In this document: in pieces, positions 47,820-61,400 of the stretch
Numbering within the stretch: the first letter of the stretch is position 1
Layout of the letters: every line of letters starts with the position of its first letter
Assembly: GCA_000310025.1 (NCBI GenBank)
Contig: FN649742.1
Location: 4,290,988 to 4,354,987 of the forward strand
Direction: 5' to 3'
DNA: 64,000 bases
Source: Ectocarpus siliculosus
Lineage: Eukaryota; Sar; Phaeophyceae; Ectocarpales; Ectocarpaceae
Program-made: the position numbers and the translations under genes
Notes under the pieces: generated by a model
The model's database searches: none
Told to the model about the DNA's origin: nothing
The model's input: only the letters and a program-made list of their open reading frames with translations

Positions 47820-50800
47820 TCACGAGCCGACGCCCATGAGCCTTCCGTGTGTGGAAGGCGCGCTGAGCCGAGGAGGCTTCTGAGCAACGATAACCTTGGA
47901 CACCCAGTTGATCTCCTTGTCTTGCACGAAGAGCCCGGCCTAGGACAAGCGGAATATCGACGTACAATCGTGAGCAGAAGAGGGCCGGGAAACCAGGAGG
48001 GAGGGGGCATTGGCGGGAACTTTCGAGCGCGGTAAGTCATTTACTACATCGCACTTCACGGGGTGCCCGAGGTTCGACTTTTTTTGTTGCCATCATCCGG
48101 CGCCAAACTTGCGCCCAACAAAACCCGCACAATCATGTGGTGGCGTACACTGGAAGAGTACGTAAATAAACGCCGTTCAACACCACCATGGATGGAACCG
48201 ATGCAAGAGGTTTGGTGTCAAAATTTTCTCGTGCTAGCGAGCGTTTCTTTGCCGTCGGACAACTTTGTCTCACAGCCAAGGAGGGCGCCCGTCCCTGTCT
48301 CTGTGAGTTGGTCCATCTCTCTTAATTTCCTCCTTTCGCCCATTACACTTTTTCAACCTCGCCCCGCCCACCACCCCGCCTTTCAACCCACCCCCCCACC
48401 CCCCAGCCTCACCTTAATGAGGCTGTACTCCAAGTCGGACTTGAGGTACGCTCGGTAGGTCGGGGTCATCTGCCCCCATGACGGCAGCCTGTCGAGGGTG
48501 CACACTCCCGCGCCGTCGAACTCGGGCTGAGTGGCGTCGACCACGATGGCCTTGCCGCCGGGCTTGAGCGTGCGTGCGAGCTCGTTGATAACGTTTGCCT
48601 TGCAAAAGTTCGGCATGAAGACGAAAGCGCAAGAGAGACGTGAGAATAAAATAGTGAGGCTAGTTTTGTGTAGCTTTTGTGCGGAGGCGGCCGCGACGGT
48701 GCGCATACTGACGGAGGGGGTGGTGGCGGAGACAGAAACCATCATCACTGATCACTCTACTTGTAGAAAACGTTTGCCAGACCGTGAACGCTCCGAGTAG
48801 TTTCCAACACGCGGCTTACTGAGCATCTCCGCGGGACCATCACCCTCGGTCAAGAGGCAATGTACACGATCCCCACAGGAGTCCGCGCATACACCGTGGG
48901 GGGGGGGGGGGGGGGGGGAAGGGGGGGGGGGTAACGGGGGCAAAACCCCCAAAACCCTTCAAAATAAAATTTTCCCTTTTCTGGCGCTGAACCCCCCGGG
49001 GAAAAAAAAAAGGAAAAAATTCCCGGTGCGGTTTAAAACCCCAAAAAAAAATCTCCCCCCGGGAATTGCCCCCTCCCCCTTTAAAAACCCCCAAAAAATA
49101 CCCTCCCCCCCGTTTTATTTTTTAACCGGGGCTCTTTTGGGGAGGGGGGAAGGAAAAAATTTCCGGGGAACCCCCCCCGGGAACCCCTTNNNNNNNNNNN
49201 NNNNNNNNNNNNNNNNNNNNNNNNNNNNNNNNNNNNNNNNNNNNNNNNNNNNNNNNNNNNNNNNNNNNNNNNNNNNNNNNNNNNNNNNNGGGGGGGGGGG
49301 GGGGGGGGGGGAGGGGGGGGGTGGTAGCGGGGCGAAATCACCAAGACCCTTCAGATGTAGATCTTCCCTTTGACTGCAGCTGACCACGCTGGGTAAAAAA
49401 GAAGGGAAAAATCTCCGGCTGCAGTTGATACCCACGAACACTACTCTCCGCCTGCATATCGCCACGTCGCCTTCGATACACCCACAATAGCTACCTGCCG
49501 CCCTGTTCTATGTATTACCTGGGCTTCTTTGGGGATGGTGGACAGGACGAAGTTGCAGGTGACCACGTCCTGGGACTCGTTCTCGATAGCCATGTGTTCC
49601 GCGTTAGACTCGACGTAGGTCACGCCTTCGACCCCGTTAAGGTTTTGCTTAGCCATCCTCAGGTTAAAGAGGGACAGGTCTAGCGCGGTGACCTTCAGCG
49701 TCTCGAAGTTGTTCTGGGATCACCAAACACAGGGCGGTGTTTTCGGACGTTCAATGCAATCACCCCAGGTGTCCAGGGGGGTTGGGAAAGATGGCGGGGC
49801 GGAAAACCGCAAGGCCGAAGGACGAGGCAGGGGGAGACGCAACATGTGACAGAACAAAGCTGAGTACCCTGTTATTCTCTGCGCCGGATCTCGGGCACTT
49901 TCAGATTGAGCGTCATTGCAACCTGCCAGGTAAAGTGCGACAGCCCTTTGTTGCGTCGTCACAACCCGGCCGAGGGGCAGGTTGCCAGGGTTCTCTCAAA
50001 GAAGTATTTTGGAATCTTATTGCCTACCTTGACGAAGGTCAGGAATCTACCGGTGCCGCAGCCTACGTCGAGGAGGGATGCGGTCTCAGGGTCCTTGTCG
50101 GCTAACGCACGCCCGATGCGCAGGATCGATCGCCGGCGCATGGCATCACCCATGCCCCACATCTAGCGAAGCAAGGTATTACATACGATGGGGAGGGGAA
50201 ACGACGAGTGTAACGGCATTCCGGAAGCCTTACACGAAGAAGTTAGCGGCGGGTATCTCCGTGCTTCGATCCCTCTTCTCGGCAGAGCAGGTCGTCCATT
50301 GGACTGAAAGAAGACGAAGAGAGACGTGCGGGACGCTGCGCTGGCTGCACTTCATGTGGCACCGAGTAGATCCGAAAACGCAGTCTGCCCTCGTGCGCTT
50401 GTCGAAAAGTTTATTTTTTTGTCGTGATCAACTTCAAAGTACTCTCTCTCCCACGGGCGCTTTGGTCGGTCGTTATCTCTCTCGCACAGATGCCAGGAGT
50501 CAGAAGGTATTGAGCAGAGATCGGAACGGTTTTTGTATGGGGAAGACAGCAACAACAACAACAACATTCATTCGTATTTAGACATGGTACAACTCCGGAC
50601 ACCTCTTCTTAGAAAAATACCTACCTTGGACTCCAAGTTGTAGTCCATCGTTTGCGAGCCTTTGGTCGACAGGAGGTCTTCGTTCGTCAGGAAGTACTCC
50701 GGGTAGCGCCCGGGCGCGGAGAAGGTGGGCGAAGGAAATTCGTCTTCCGCCTTCGCGCTCGCCTTGTGCTAAAGGCACGCACGGGAGGCAGAACATGTTG

Positions 50801-53800
50801 CGGCGGGATCAGCGACAAGGCGCGGTGGCATGCTGTGCTTGCACCAGGTTCGGTCGGTGCAGAATTGAGGAGGGATCGAGGCAATGTTGGTACTGGTACA
50901 ATTAGCCCCTCTACCATTCATTGTGGTGTGGTGCGGAGGTACGAGGGTAGTGATAGCCGCTGTCCACGGCGACGGGCCGGCGCATCACGAACAAGAGGAG
51001 GTACACGGCAGCAAGACTCCCGCACTCGTGCGATTTGTGCTCTATGTTTTGAACTGTAAGGCCTACGTACAGCCTGCACTTTGTTTATATGGAAGGTCAA
51101 TCACAGATAACCGCCTGCCACGCGACTACGCGTGTTTCAGCTCAAGCATCCCAGACGGGAAAACCACAGATGATGGGGGCAGGGAGGGGCTCCCAGATGC
51201 TCGAGATATGCCTAGCATAAAACGACGACATCAAGGCTGAACAACGCTAGCTGTTGCCGGGTACTCCTAAACCCTTAGGGAGACTCCGCGAGAAAAAGTA
51301 TTTACGTCCGCTTGAGTCGCGATCAGAGCTGCAACGACCGAAAGGAACAAAGATACCCATGGAACTGCTGTTTGCTCTTGTATGATTTTTCAACATCTAG
51401 AGGTTCATGTGGCTCGTAGAAAAAACGCGGGCATTTCCCGCCCTTACCTTCCGCTGGAGCTCATCCCTGTAGTAGGCGGAGAATGCCACCAGCATTTTAG
51501 CCGGGTTGTACCTCAACAGCCCCATTGCCTCGATGATCCTCATGTCGTACGGTAGCTTGTACTCGCCACTCTCGATGGATACGGCTTCGCGTCTTTTTCA
51601 CATTCATGCATCAATCAGAGAAGCAGCTTTGTCAAAAGGTCTGTACCAGGTTGGACGGACAATTAAACCGCATGGCGATCGAAAGGAAACCAGGGCCGGC
51701 GGGGTGGGGAGGGGCAAGGGACAGGAAGTATCCTCTCGAGGCTATGGGCTGTATGCGAAACTAACTTTGGCAACACGTAGCGTCGAGATAAGTGTCCAAA
51801 TGAGCGTCCCTGCGAGCAAGTTGGAGCTGCAATGTAGCTTAGTTGACATCACCAAGAAGAGATTGGTACGACTTTCATGAGCACGCGGGTTCCAATGCCT
51901 CTGGTTCCCGTGGGAACTTATTCTGCAGCACAAAAGTACAAGCCGCGAGAACACTGAGAATGCTCAACGTCGACAATGCTGTGTACCACCAATAGCCCCG
52001 TGCTTCGTAGAGAATGCTCAACGTCCCGACGCAAAAAAAATCCCGTGCTTCGTAGAGACGCTCAACTCACTTCATGACGGCGACGATGCCTTTGAGGTTT
52101 CGTGACCACCAAGCGTAGCTCTCCGTGGACGTGATCTTCTCATCGGGGATGATGCGCATGGCCTCTAGAATGGGCTCTTCCCGCCCGCCCGCCAGCGCGG
52201 CGAGTATCGCGCGCGACAGCGCGACGGGATCAACGGACAGCTTCCCGCCGACCGTGCTCGAGATGAGAGACTGCTGCGCCATGAAGTACCAGAGGCGTGC
52301 CGACATGGCCGCGGTGTAGTGGATGGTGGAAGGGTTGCGGGCCAGGTGGGCCAAGGGCGCGACGTAGTCCGAGTTGATGGAGCTCGTCACCGTCGCTAGA
52401 CCCTCCTGGTGGGGCGGGAGGGTGTGTACGTTGAACGGTGGTGAGTGCGAGGAGAAGAAATCGGTGGGGGACCATGCCGTTTGTGTGTTCCGTCAGTCGA
52501 AAATGGATTCTGGGCATCACAGACACTTGCACCAACACAAAGTTTGTGGAGTTGTGTTCGAACTCGATACAACCTCGCAACTCGATCCGCTAGGTTAGAA
52601 GAGCGCCTTCTGTGGAAACCAATATAGAACTATCTTCCTAGAGGTAATGATGCACATGCGACCAGCAAAGATCGTCGGACTTCATGAACAATGTTCTACC
52701 GGCCGAAGACACTTGCCAGGAAAGATTAACAGAATACCGTGACCATTCATCATGTGAATCTCGGAGATGGGGAGATGGTGGCTAAGGCGCCCCACGCCCC
52801 GCACTCTCTCACCTTCCACCTTTCTTGAAACTAGCCAAGTTGAGACTATCAGCTACACTTGGCACTTCCTCGCCACATATCAAGTGAACGGCTAATCACC
52901 GCTTCAGGGACCCTTACTCGTCACAGAGAAGGGGTATTCTCACCTCTGGTCATGAAAACGCGAGAAAATCAGCGATACCATTGCTAAGCGCACTTTCTAC
53001 ACGGACACAATGTAGCTACTGCTGTCGCATGACGTGTGAGACCTCTCAGTGCCTTGAAATTATTGTAGCTGGAATGGGTTTCCACCAGACTGCTGTACTT
53101 GTAAGGCACAGGTGATTCCATACGCTCACCCGAATGTCTTGCACGCGGTCACGAGCATCCTCTCGCAGGTCGACGGCCTTGTCCCGTAGGAAAGTCGGGG
53201 CTGCTTGCAGCCGCTCCTGGAGGGGCACCTTCCCACTGCCCCCGAAGTCGTCGACCACGGTGTCGCTTATGGCGGCGTGAATCCCTGGAGATGTCGGTGA
53301 TGGCGACGATGTCCCCCCTGTTCTCCAAGCACCACCCAATCCCCCGCTGGTGCTGCTGCTGCTGTCAAATTCCGACCGGCCGACGTTGTTGTTGCTGCTG
53401 GGCGGGCCGCGTGTGCTGCCGCGGCTGAACCTGGGAGGAACCCTTGTAGGCCTAGACGATAGTGGGTCGCCCGGGGAGGCTTGCAGCTGTAAGGCCTGCC
53501 GTCGCAACAGAAGGCATTGATTCCGCACGTTCAAGGTTGGTGTCTAATATTGTCAAAGAGGTTGGCTTGACATCCTGATCCGTCGGCGTATGTCGGATGC
53601 GATTGTGTGTGTTGCTCGACGAAGAGGTGACTGTACTCTATAGCGAAACACGAAGATTGAGAGGATCAAGACCAGTACGTGTGCTGATTATACACGAAGT
53701 ACTCGCCTGACACGAACTTTGTCTCTGCTCTCCTATTCGAGGAAGGCGATATATTGTAGCGAGCTCTGGCAGTCGATCAGCAGATAATACAACTGCTGCA

Positions 53801-54121
53801 TGCTAGTCTAGCGTATGTAGCCGAGACCAGATGCCACGAGATACTCTAGATGTATGTTTGATGCTGTTTTAAAACCAATTCACTTCATTTGGGGGTCAAC
53901 AAGGACGACGAAGTCTCTTCTTAGTGCACCCAAGCCGTCCTGAGTGAGTGATGGGTGTGTGTGAGTCGGAATGCGCCGTGCCTCTTTTGCGATGTCACTC
54001 CCGGTACGCTCACCTTGTTCGTCGACCGGACCGCACGGTTGCCCGACGCAAGAAAGCCGAGCGCCGGGCTAGCCCCCGAAGCCGCAGCAGTGAGCGTAGC
54101 CACTACCAAAAAACTCCTCAT
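47820..54121 (-). CDS. Plastid-targeted class I SAM-dependent methyltransferase (UbiE/COQ5-like)
   Basis: Nine exons in transcript order: 54121-54014, 53543-53130, 52405-52071, 51592-51448, 50768-50625, 50162-50028, 49713-49519, 48598-48413, 47939-47820 (TGA). Phases close to 593 residues. Residues 1-36 are a bipartite plastid presequence: hydrophobic leader, then ASPALGF with Phe at the expected cleavage site, then a basic Ser/Asn stretch. Residues 37-174 are low complexity. Residues ~175-335 form an extension of unknown role (helical, Trp/Tyr-containing). The methyltransferase fold shows motif I LLDVGCGTGRFL (412-423), Asp439 at the end of strand 2 (VTALDLS), FVLSTIPKEAQ, and LARTLKPGGKAIVVDA. 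A small-molecule substrate such as a quinone, chromanol or pigment is likely by family; protein substrates cannot be excluded. The acceptor at 53544 is less certain than the others, and the 51593 acceptor (AAAAAG) is weak but required by phase. Confidence 0.92.
48898..49582. other. Assembly gap (49190-49289, 100 N) flanked by a corrupted duplicate
   Basis: The left flank 48898-49189 (292 bases, homopolymer-smeared) mirrors the clean right flank 49290-49582 (293 bases). Examples: left AACCCTTCAAAATAAAATTT against right GACCCTTCAGATGTAGATCT; left GTTTTATTTTTTAACCGGGG against right GTTCTATGTATTACCTGGGC. The copy runs into sequence equivalent to methyltransferase exon 7, so the gap and left flank are very likely one locus read twice. 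Confidence 0.85.
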
Positions 54122-54368
54122 GTTGTAAGCGCCGTAGAGAGTGGGAGGAGAGAGAGAAAGGGAACACACATGTGGTATCTGACGATGCGCCGGCGTAAAC
54201 TGTAGCACAGTTAGCACAGTAGGGAGGGGACACCTGGGAAACGCAATTACCGCCACGAAGCGGCACCTGTTGGCCCGCACTTTTCCACCAGCCTGGTCTT
54301 AGACAGGTAGCACATCTTGCCCTCTCCTCCTGACAACTCAGATAACGCCGACTGGACTAAGAGAAGGC
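54122..54368. promoter_or_regulatory. Compact shared promoter of the divergent methyltransferase and aldo/keto reductase genes
   Basis: Only 247 bp separate the two start codons, and both products carry plastid presequences. A purine-rich tract (54145-54163) lies beside the methyltransferase start and a pyrimidine tract (54318-54334) beside the reductase start, so each gene has a pyrimidine-rich leader on its own sense strand. No TATA box is obvious. Confidence 0.6.
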
Positions 54369-57300
54369 ATGGCTCCTGCACGTGTTCTTTTAACCACGGG
54401 ACTGGCTGTGGCCTCACTGAGCGTCGATGCCTTTGTCTCGCCCCGGGCGTCAACTCTGGTTGGGCGAAGAGTCGGCTGTCGCGCAGCAACATCAAGAACA
54501 TTTCACCAGCGCATGAGGTGAGTCACGACTCTGCTGCTCCACACTCAACAACAACTGGGCGTTGCCGACCCTGGTTTCTTCCTAGGTAGGTGGCCTGGAA
54601 GACAGTTGTTGCGGGGGGGGGCGAGGGGAAGAGGGTGTGTCAGTGCTCACTTGTGGGAGAGGCCACCTTCCCTCGACGAGATTTTAGTTACGCTGCCTGC
54701 CTGACTTGGTTTGTGTTCTGCGTGTACGCAGCCTGAGTACAACATGTACACGCACCAACCACGCTCCAAATGTCCCACGCCCTTCATGATCTGCATCGAA
54801 CGGCTTTCCTCTTCAATGCCGTGGAATGGGCACGTGGTGTGTGGAGCTCCTTCTCCTGTTGGTGTTTCGCCACGCACCTGCTTTACAATGTACCCATGAC
54901 TGACTGCTGTGTACTACACAGCGTGCGATTGCGCCGCTTTCACGTGTTGGCAACCTTCTGACTTCCTGCTCTCTCTTACAGCATGCATGGATTGCGGGTT
55001 CGAATCTCTCAGGAGAAAACGATTTGCGTGGAAAACGTATGTATCACCGTGAGTAAACACAGACGTGGTGGATGCTGAACGCTCTAGAGAGCGTTAAAAA
55101 ACTCCTTGAGAATCAACTACATGACCCTGGCTTGGTGGGTCAAACACTTACGAAGGTGTGCAGACTGGCGCCTAGAACAACTACCTACAACAGCTGGCTA
55201 CGTTGCGTTTTACGTACAGCAGCAAGTTGTTCGAAGTCAATGATGTCTGTAGCCAACAAAGGTATAAGTATCTACGCTGGCAGTTAAGAATGCCATGCAC
55301 ACACATGCAAACGACCACGACGATTTCGTCCTGTCCAGCGAGTGCAGGGATTCCCGGCTACAGCATTGTGCTGGCGCCTTTTCTGTATTGTGCCGCAGAG
55401 AGGGCGAGATGCAGAGTGCCTACAGCATTGTTCCCGTCCCATATCCATATATATATCCCGTTTAAACCCGGTAACATGCGCCTTGTTCTGAATTTATTTC
55501 CGGCGTCTAATGTGGGCGCCAGCTACTGTACTCTACGCATTTTCGCGGTGTGTTTTTTTTACGTACCAGCCGGGAGGGGTCACACAAGAGGAAGGTAAAC
55601 ACGGGGAGTGTTTTTTTCCCTGCACCTTTCCGCACGCGGTTCTTGCCTTCAATTTTCAATGTATTTGGAATTACTCACGGAAACAGCTCTTAATTACAGT
55701 GGGGGGCCCTCGATAACGCCGGCATGTGCCCCGGCGCATCGACCGGCGCTATTCAATGTACAGAATGACTTGGCGATTCAGTCTGTGCCCGGCAATGTCA
55801 CCGGCGCTATTCAGGGCCACCGGCGCTAATCAACCGGCGTTGTCGACGCCCCCACTGTACACCGTTCGAACAAATGAATGGATGGAACCAAACAACGACG
55901 GTACGACAACAGGATGGCCGACGAAGACATCGTCGACGCGGCGGAGAAAGCCGCTGGCGGGGTAGCCGCGGCAATCAAGGACGGAGCGAACGGCATTGGC
56001 AAGGCCGCCATGGAAGGGGCGAAGGACGTGGCCCTGGCCGCCAAGGACAGGGTCAGCCTGGGAGGGGTTGAGGTGTCCCCCCTGGGGGTGGGGGCCTGGT
56101 CGTGGGGGGACACGGTGTTCTGGGGCTACAGCGAGGCCATGGACAAGGAGCTGCAGGAGGTGGGTGTGGTGTGGCCCTGTGTCGGGAGAGCTTGTAGCAC
56201 GAGGACTCGGCGGCATGGGCTTGATGCGGGGTTGTGAAGGCGTGTTTTCGAGTCTGTTGAACCTTGTGAGGAAGGCAGGGTTGGGCGACTCTGCTGTGTG
56301 CGGAGTTATTGCTCACCTTTGTTTTACTACCATGGTACAGCAGTTGTACCTGAACCTCGCCACAAATGCCAGCAACAGCATACAGCCGAGTAGGTGAACT
56401 CCTGTTTGTCTGCGTCCGCGGGGGGCGGGGTGGAGTTCCGGGTAGCCGTAGACCGTGAGGAGGCTCCGTGGTGTGCGGAAGGTTGAGTTATTTTCGCTGC
56501 TGGTGATGCAGCTTACGTACGTCGTGGAAATAAGTAGGGGAAGGGGATGAGAGAAGTCTAGCACGTCAAAATTAAGAGAAAAAGCACAAGGCGAAACGGT
56601 TACTGGTCGCACCGTATGAGACATGAGATAGCCGGGGGAGCGTGTGCTGACGGGCGTTTTGACCCAACCAGGCCATCACTGTTGCTGCTGCTTTTGTGCT
56701 CCAATCCCACTTGCTCGGGTAAGAACCAACCGTGTTTTTTTCTTAAGTCGGGGCCCGACATCAGTAGCGACCAAAGCCTGCTGCTGCTGCTGCTGCTGCT
56801 GCTGCCGCTGCGGGTGCTGCTTCGACAAGTTCAATACGAGGCTGCTGCCGCTGCTGCCGCTGCTGCTGCTGCCCCCCCCCTGTCTTACACTGTCAAACAA
56901 CCACCTACAGGTGTTTGGTAACTGCGTGGGTGGGGGGGTGAATCTTTTCGACACGGCCGAGGTGTACGGGGTAGGGAGATCGGAGTACCTCTGCGGGAAG
57001 TTCAGGCGGGACTACAAGGGGGCCGACAAGAACGGAATAGTTATCGGTAAGTTATCGTGTGCAGAGAGTGGGAAAAGCAACAACGAGTTCATTTTACAGA
57101 CAACAGGAAATAGTGAGTCATCAGCCAGATAGCAGTAATCGTGAGTCATTATACAGACCACAACAGTGAGTCACAGTCAAAATTAATGTGTAAGGCCGGT
57201 AGCCCTGTTTGCATACAGCGCACCGAGTGACCTTGCATTCCATTTTGTGCCCGTGCTTCTCCGGAGGCCCCGGTACAGATCAGATAGATGGGCTTCTCCG

Positions 57301-58439
57301 GTGGGCAAGGTCTACCTTCGACGTGCTCCACTACTTGCGCACATTCTGCAGTGTTCGCAGCTTTTTCTTCCTCTTTTTCGGCCTTTGATCCTCGTAGATA
57401 AAGGCACGTGGCAGTTCGTTTTTCTCTTGTATTGCAGACGTGACGCCCGGTCGCCGATCGACAGGTGGTACTCGCGTGGTGTAGGTCTTGGAATAATCTG
57501 CCAACACTGTCCCCTTCTCTCTGGCCATCAAGTCGTGTCAGCAACATATTCCCTACCGGCTATCGTAGCTGGCTGCAACGTAAAGAAGGTTTTCCCAGAT
57601 ACCTCTAGTTTGCTCAACACAGGCACGGTGGTTGTTTTCCGAAGCGATACGTGGCCGGCGGGTCAAGGGCAACCGAAACGCAGTACGTTGAACAGCACCT
57701 GGTACCTAACAGCCCCCTCTCTCACCCCCGCTATTGCGTCCTTTTCGATTATGCCCCCCTCCCCTCACACGCCAAATAATTTTTGGTTGGTGTCAACAGC
57801 TAGCAAGTTCGCCCCGCTTCCGTGGCGACTGGGACGTGGCTCCGTGGTTGACGCCTGCAAGTGAGTTTTTTTTTTTACGTTTTTTTTTTTTTGCGTTTGT
57901 TTTTCTTTGTTTCAGCTGGTACCTGGTATGAGTTGTTGGTAGGGCTGAAAAAAGTACCGAGCAAGAAACGTGGATAGCGACTTTTGTGGGTTGGTGCCAA
58001 AAAACAAAGGTGTTGGCAGTTTCATTCGTGCCGTCCCGTCCGCTATCCCTAGCCCAAAGGTTATTTCGAGTTTTCAGTGTTTTGCAAGGATTTCACCAGT
58101 GCACCTCAACCGCTTCATTCCACTCCATTGAAACAACAACAACGACAACACCAGGGCGTCGCTGGACCGGATGGGGGCGGAGAGCATGGAGATCTACCAG
58201 ATCCACTGGCCGTTCGGGGCGCTGAACTCCCGCTACTGGGACGGTCTGGCGGACTGCGTTGACCAGGGCCTCGTAAAGGTGAGGAGGTCGGAACGTTCTA
58301 GTGTAGTGTCGAGAGCGTTGTTATACGGTATGATGTTACTGCGGCTGTTGTTGTTGTTGCTGCTGGTGGTGTTGTTGCTTGCGGTGCTGTTGTGGCTGCT
58401 ATTGTTGTTGTTGTTGTTGCTGGTGTTTGCTGGTGTTAT

Positions 58440-58472
<33 letters not shown>

Positions 58473-61400
58473 GCTGGTGTTATTCATTGTTTGTTGCTTG
58501 TCGTCGTGGTCGACGGCTTCGCCGTTCTTGTCGTCATCGGTGATGACGAGAAACAGGTGTTTTCTTTTGCTGCTAGATGCTGCCTCTAGATACTGCTGGT
58601 GCTGCGTTGTTGTCGGTAGTGCTGTCACCGCTATGGCTTTTGCTGTTTTTTTATCATCTTCGCGGTGCGGGGTGGTGGTTGTGGTGCGATCGATGGAGGT
58701 GCTACGAGGTAGCCATGTCGGCGGCCGGCCACAATGTGACCGTGTCCCGCGCGGCGCGCCGGGCGCAGCCGCAGTCCCCGCTGCAGCAACTCCAGTTTTT
58801 ATATTCGAGCGCAACCACCTGCTTCTCCAATTCACCCTTCCCGCTCACGAGCACCCGTTTCCCACGCCCATTCTTGTCTTGCCGTACTTGGCGCTTTCTC
58901 TCTCTGTCTCTCTCCCTCCCTCTCTCTCTCTCTCCCTATTCTCCCCTCCCCGCGTTTCCGCGTGAAAGGCGGTGGGCGTGAGCAACTACGGACCGGAGGC
59001 CGTCAAAGACGCGCACGCGGCCCTGAAAGCGAGAGGGGTCAAGCTCGGCAGCAACCAGATACAGTTCTCGCTCGCTGACAGGTGAGAGAGGGGATCTCGC
59101 GTGCGCGTGCGGTCCGATCAGTGACGGTTGGGTGCTGTTGAAACGAGAGGGGCGGGGGGGTGCACTCATGGTCGTGCATGCTATAGTCGTTAGACCATCG
59201 ACATCGCATCCCTACAAACCCGGGATGGAGCACGCCGGGTTCTCACCGGACCAGGCTCTCACATCACCAAGCGCGAAGCGCCGTGAGGTATTCGGCGAGT
59301 CGCATGAAGGGTGAGCTGCGTCCTGCTACAAGGGTGTTCGGCATCTTGTGCTTACTTCCTTGCGTACGGATGACGGCTGCGAATGACTTAATTTATTTTC
59401 TGGTGCTTTCACTTCCAGAGACAGTTGTAAGCGCTGTGTAACTGCCTCGAGCATGCTTGACCAACTTAACACAACCTGGTGCGATCATCTCCTTTGCGCG
59501 GAGTGAGGATTCTCGACCCCCGCGCAACATAATCTGCTCGACCACGGGCATGGGGGGGGGGAGACGCCTCCGGAACCACTCTGCATTTGTGGACTTGTCC
59601 CCCGCCCTGAATTCCGCCGTTGCGCCCCCTGCTGTTACCCGTGCCACAGGAAGCCCGAAACCAGCGGCATGCTGACGCTGTGCGAAGACCTGGACGTTCG
59701 CGTGCTGGCCTACTCACCCCTGGCGCAAGGCCTCTTGACGGGAAAGTACTCCAAGGACTTCGTGCCGAGGTAGGGATTTTCGTAGATGGAAGGCCATGTG
59801 GTTCTTCGGGTTCAAACCCACAGCAGTTGTTGTCTATTTGGTCACGCAATTTCACCAAGGCGAGGGGGGAGAGACACGGCCGTCTCCGTTTCGCTTTGTT
59901 TGCGAGACTGCGACGATGAAACGGTTGTTTTGTTGCAGCGCATGGCGAAGACAGCGATGTTTGTTGTTCTTTGGGCGTACGGCAAAACAGGGTATACCCT
60001 GGGTTCATACTAATCAACAGCGTGAAATTAACCCAGAAGATTGACTGGTCAAGGCCCACTTTTACCCCGCCGCTTCCTAAAAAAGGGCGAGGTATACCCT
60101 GCCGTGGCTACTTTTCTACGGAAGTTTCCCCTGATTTCGGAAATGTACCCCGACCTGACGGGAAATGAGACCCTTTCATGAGCCATTTCCTCCATGACGT
60201 CCCTTTGGTTGTGGCAGGTGGGGCGCGTCTCGTTTCGTCAGAGTACAAATAGGGACAATCAACGCGAAAACGCCTTCGATTTAATTTCCCCGCAGGGATG
60301 GCGTCGACGCATGCCAGACGTTTCAAAAACAGAAGAATTTCCCCGCCCCCCCCAGCGTACTCTTCGACCTGACAATCGCACACGTCGGTTGTTTTTCGAA
60401 CGAAAGAATGTTTTCGCAAGATTCACACGTTAAACGGACATTTCATGCTTTTTTTGTACGCCCCATGTCCCGGCAAATGCAGTGGACCACGAGGCAGGGT
60501 ATTCAAGAAGAAGCTCCCCACCGTTGCGCCGCTCGTGGACAAGCTCAAAGAAATTGGAACCCCAAGGTGTGTGTTATGTTCTTATTATTGTCGGTTTGCA
60601 TCGACCACGCTAACCGACCCTCCAATGATATCACGTCAGTGCCAGCGGGTAAAATCGGGGTCTCTGGAAGGGGGCCAAACTTCGAAAATTGCCACGACGC
60701 GCTGAATGTGAACGCCGAAACGAACCTCTTTGTGTGTGAGTTTCTGGCATCGAACGCGCCAATACGAAAATAGGTGAGTTCCAGTGTGGCTAGGAACAAT
60801 ACATGCTTCTTAAGACCATCATCTGGGGCTACGTCGGGGGGGGTCGATGCGTGTGTGTGTATTTATTGCTAGGTATTGGGGGGTAATGAGCCGCGTGGTG
60901 CGACTCAATACCTTGCAGTAGTTTTATCTGCGATGCTGATGGTGCACGAATCCCTACACACACACGCGTGAATCGTTTGCGGTGCAGCTACGCGTGCACC
61001 ACAGAGGGACAGCAGGCGTGCGACGGGAGCGACCACCGTTTTGCACTTTACATGCAGTTGTTTCTTTCCGTTTTGATGCGCATGCACGAACAAACAAAAT
61101 GTGAAGTCTTCCCGCTGTGCGGACGCCAACACACACAGCACATCTGGACATCTGGAAGAGGCACACATACATGCGACATCCCCCTGGCGGCGAGCGTATC
61201 ACACATCACACCGTCGAGGAGCACGACCAGCAGCGTAGACATAGGATTGTGACGCGACAGATGGCAAACATTGCGTCAGGCTCGCTCACAACTTGCCCGC
61301 CACATTCGTCTCAAGCTTTCGGAGTTTCTCGCCCAAGTGAAATCAAGCAGTCCAGCATGAACCAAAACAACAAAAAGCCGTTGATGGTCATGTGACGTCA

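Noticed and set aside
54995-55011. B-box-like GGGTTCGAATC (+), possible tRNA or SINE
   Set aside because: No matching acceptor stem or A box upstream; the frequency of such short matches is near chance.
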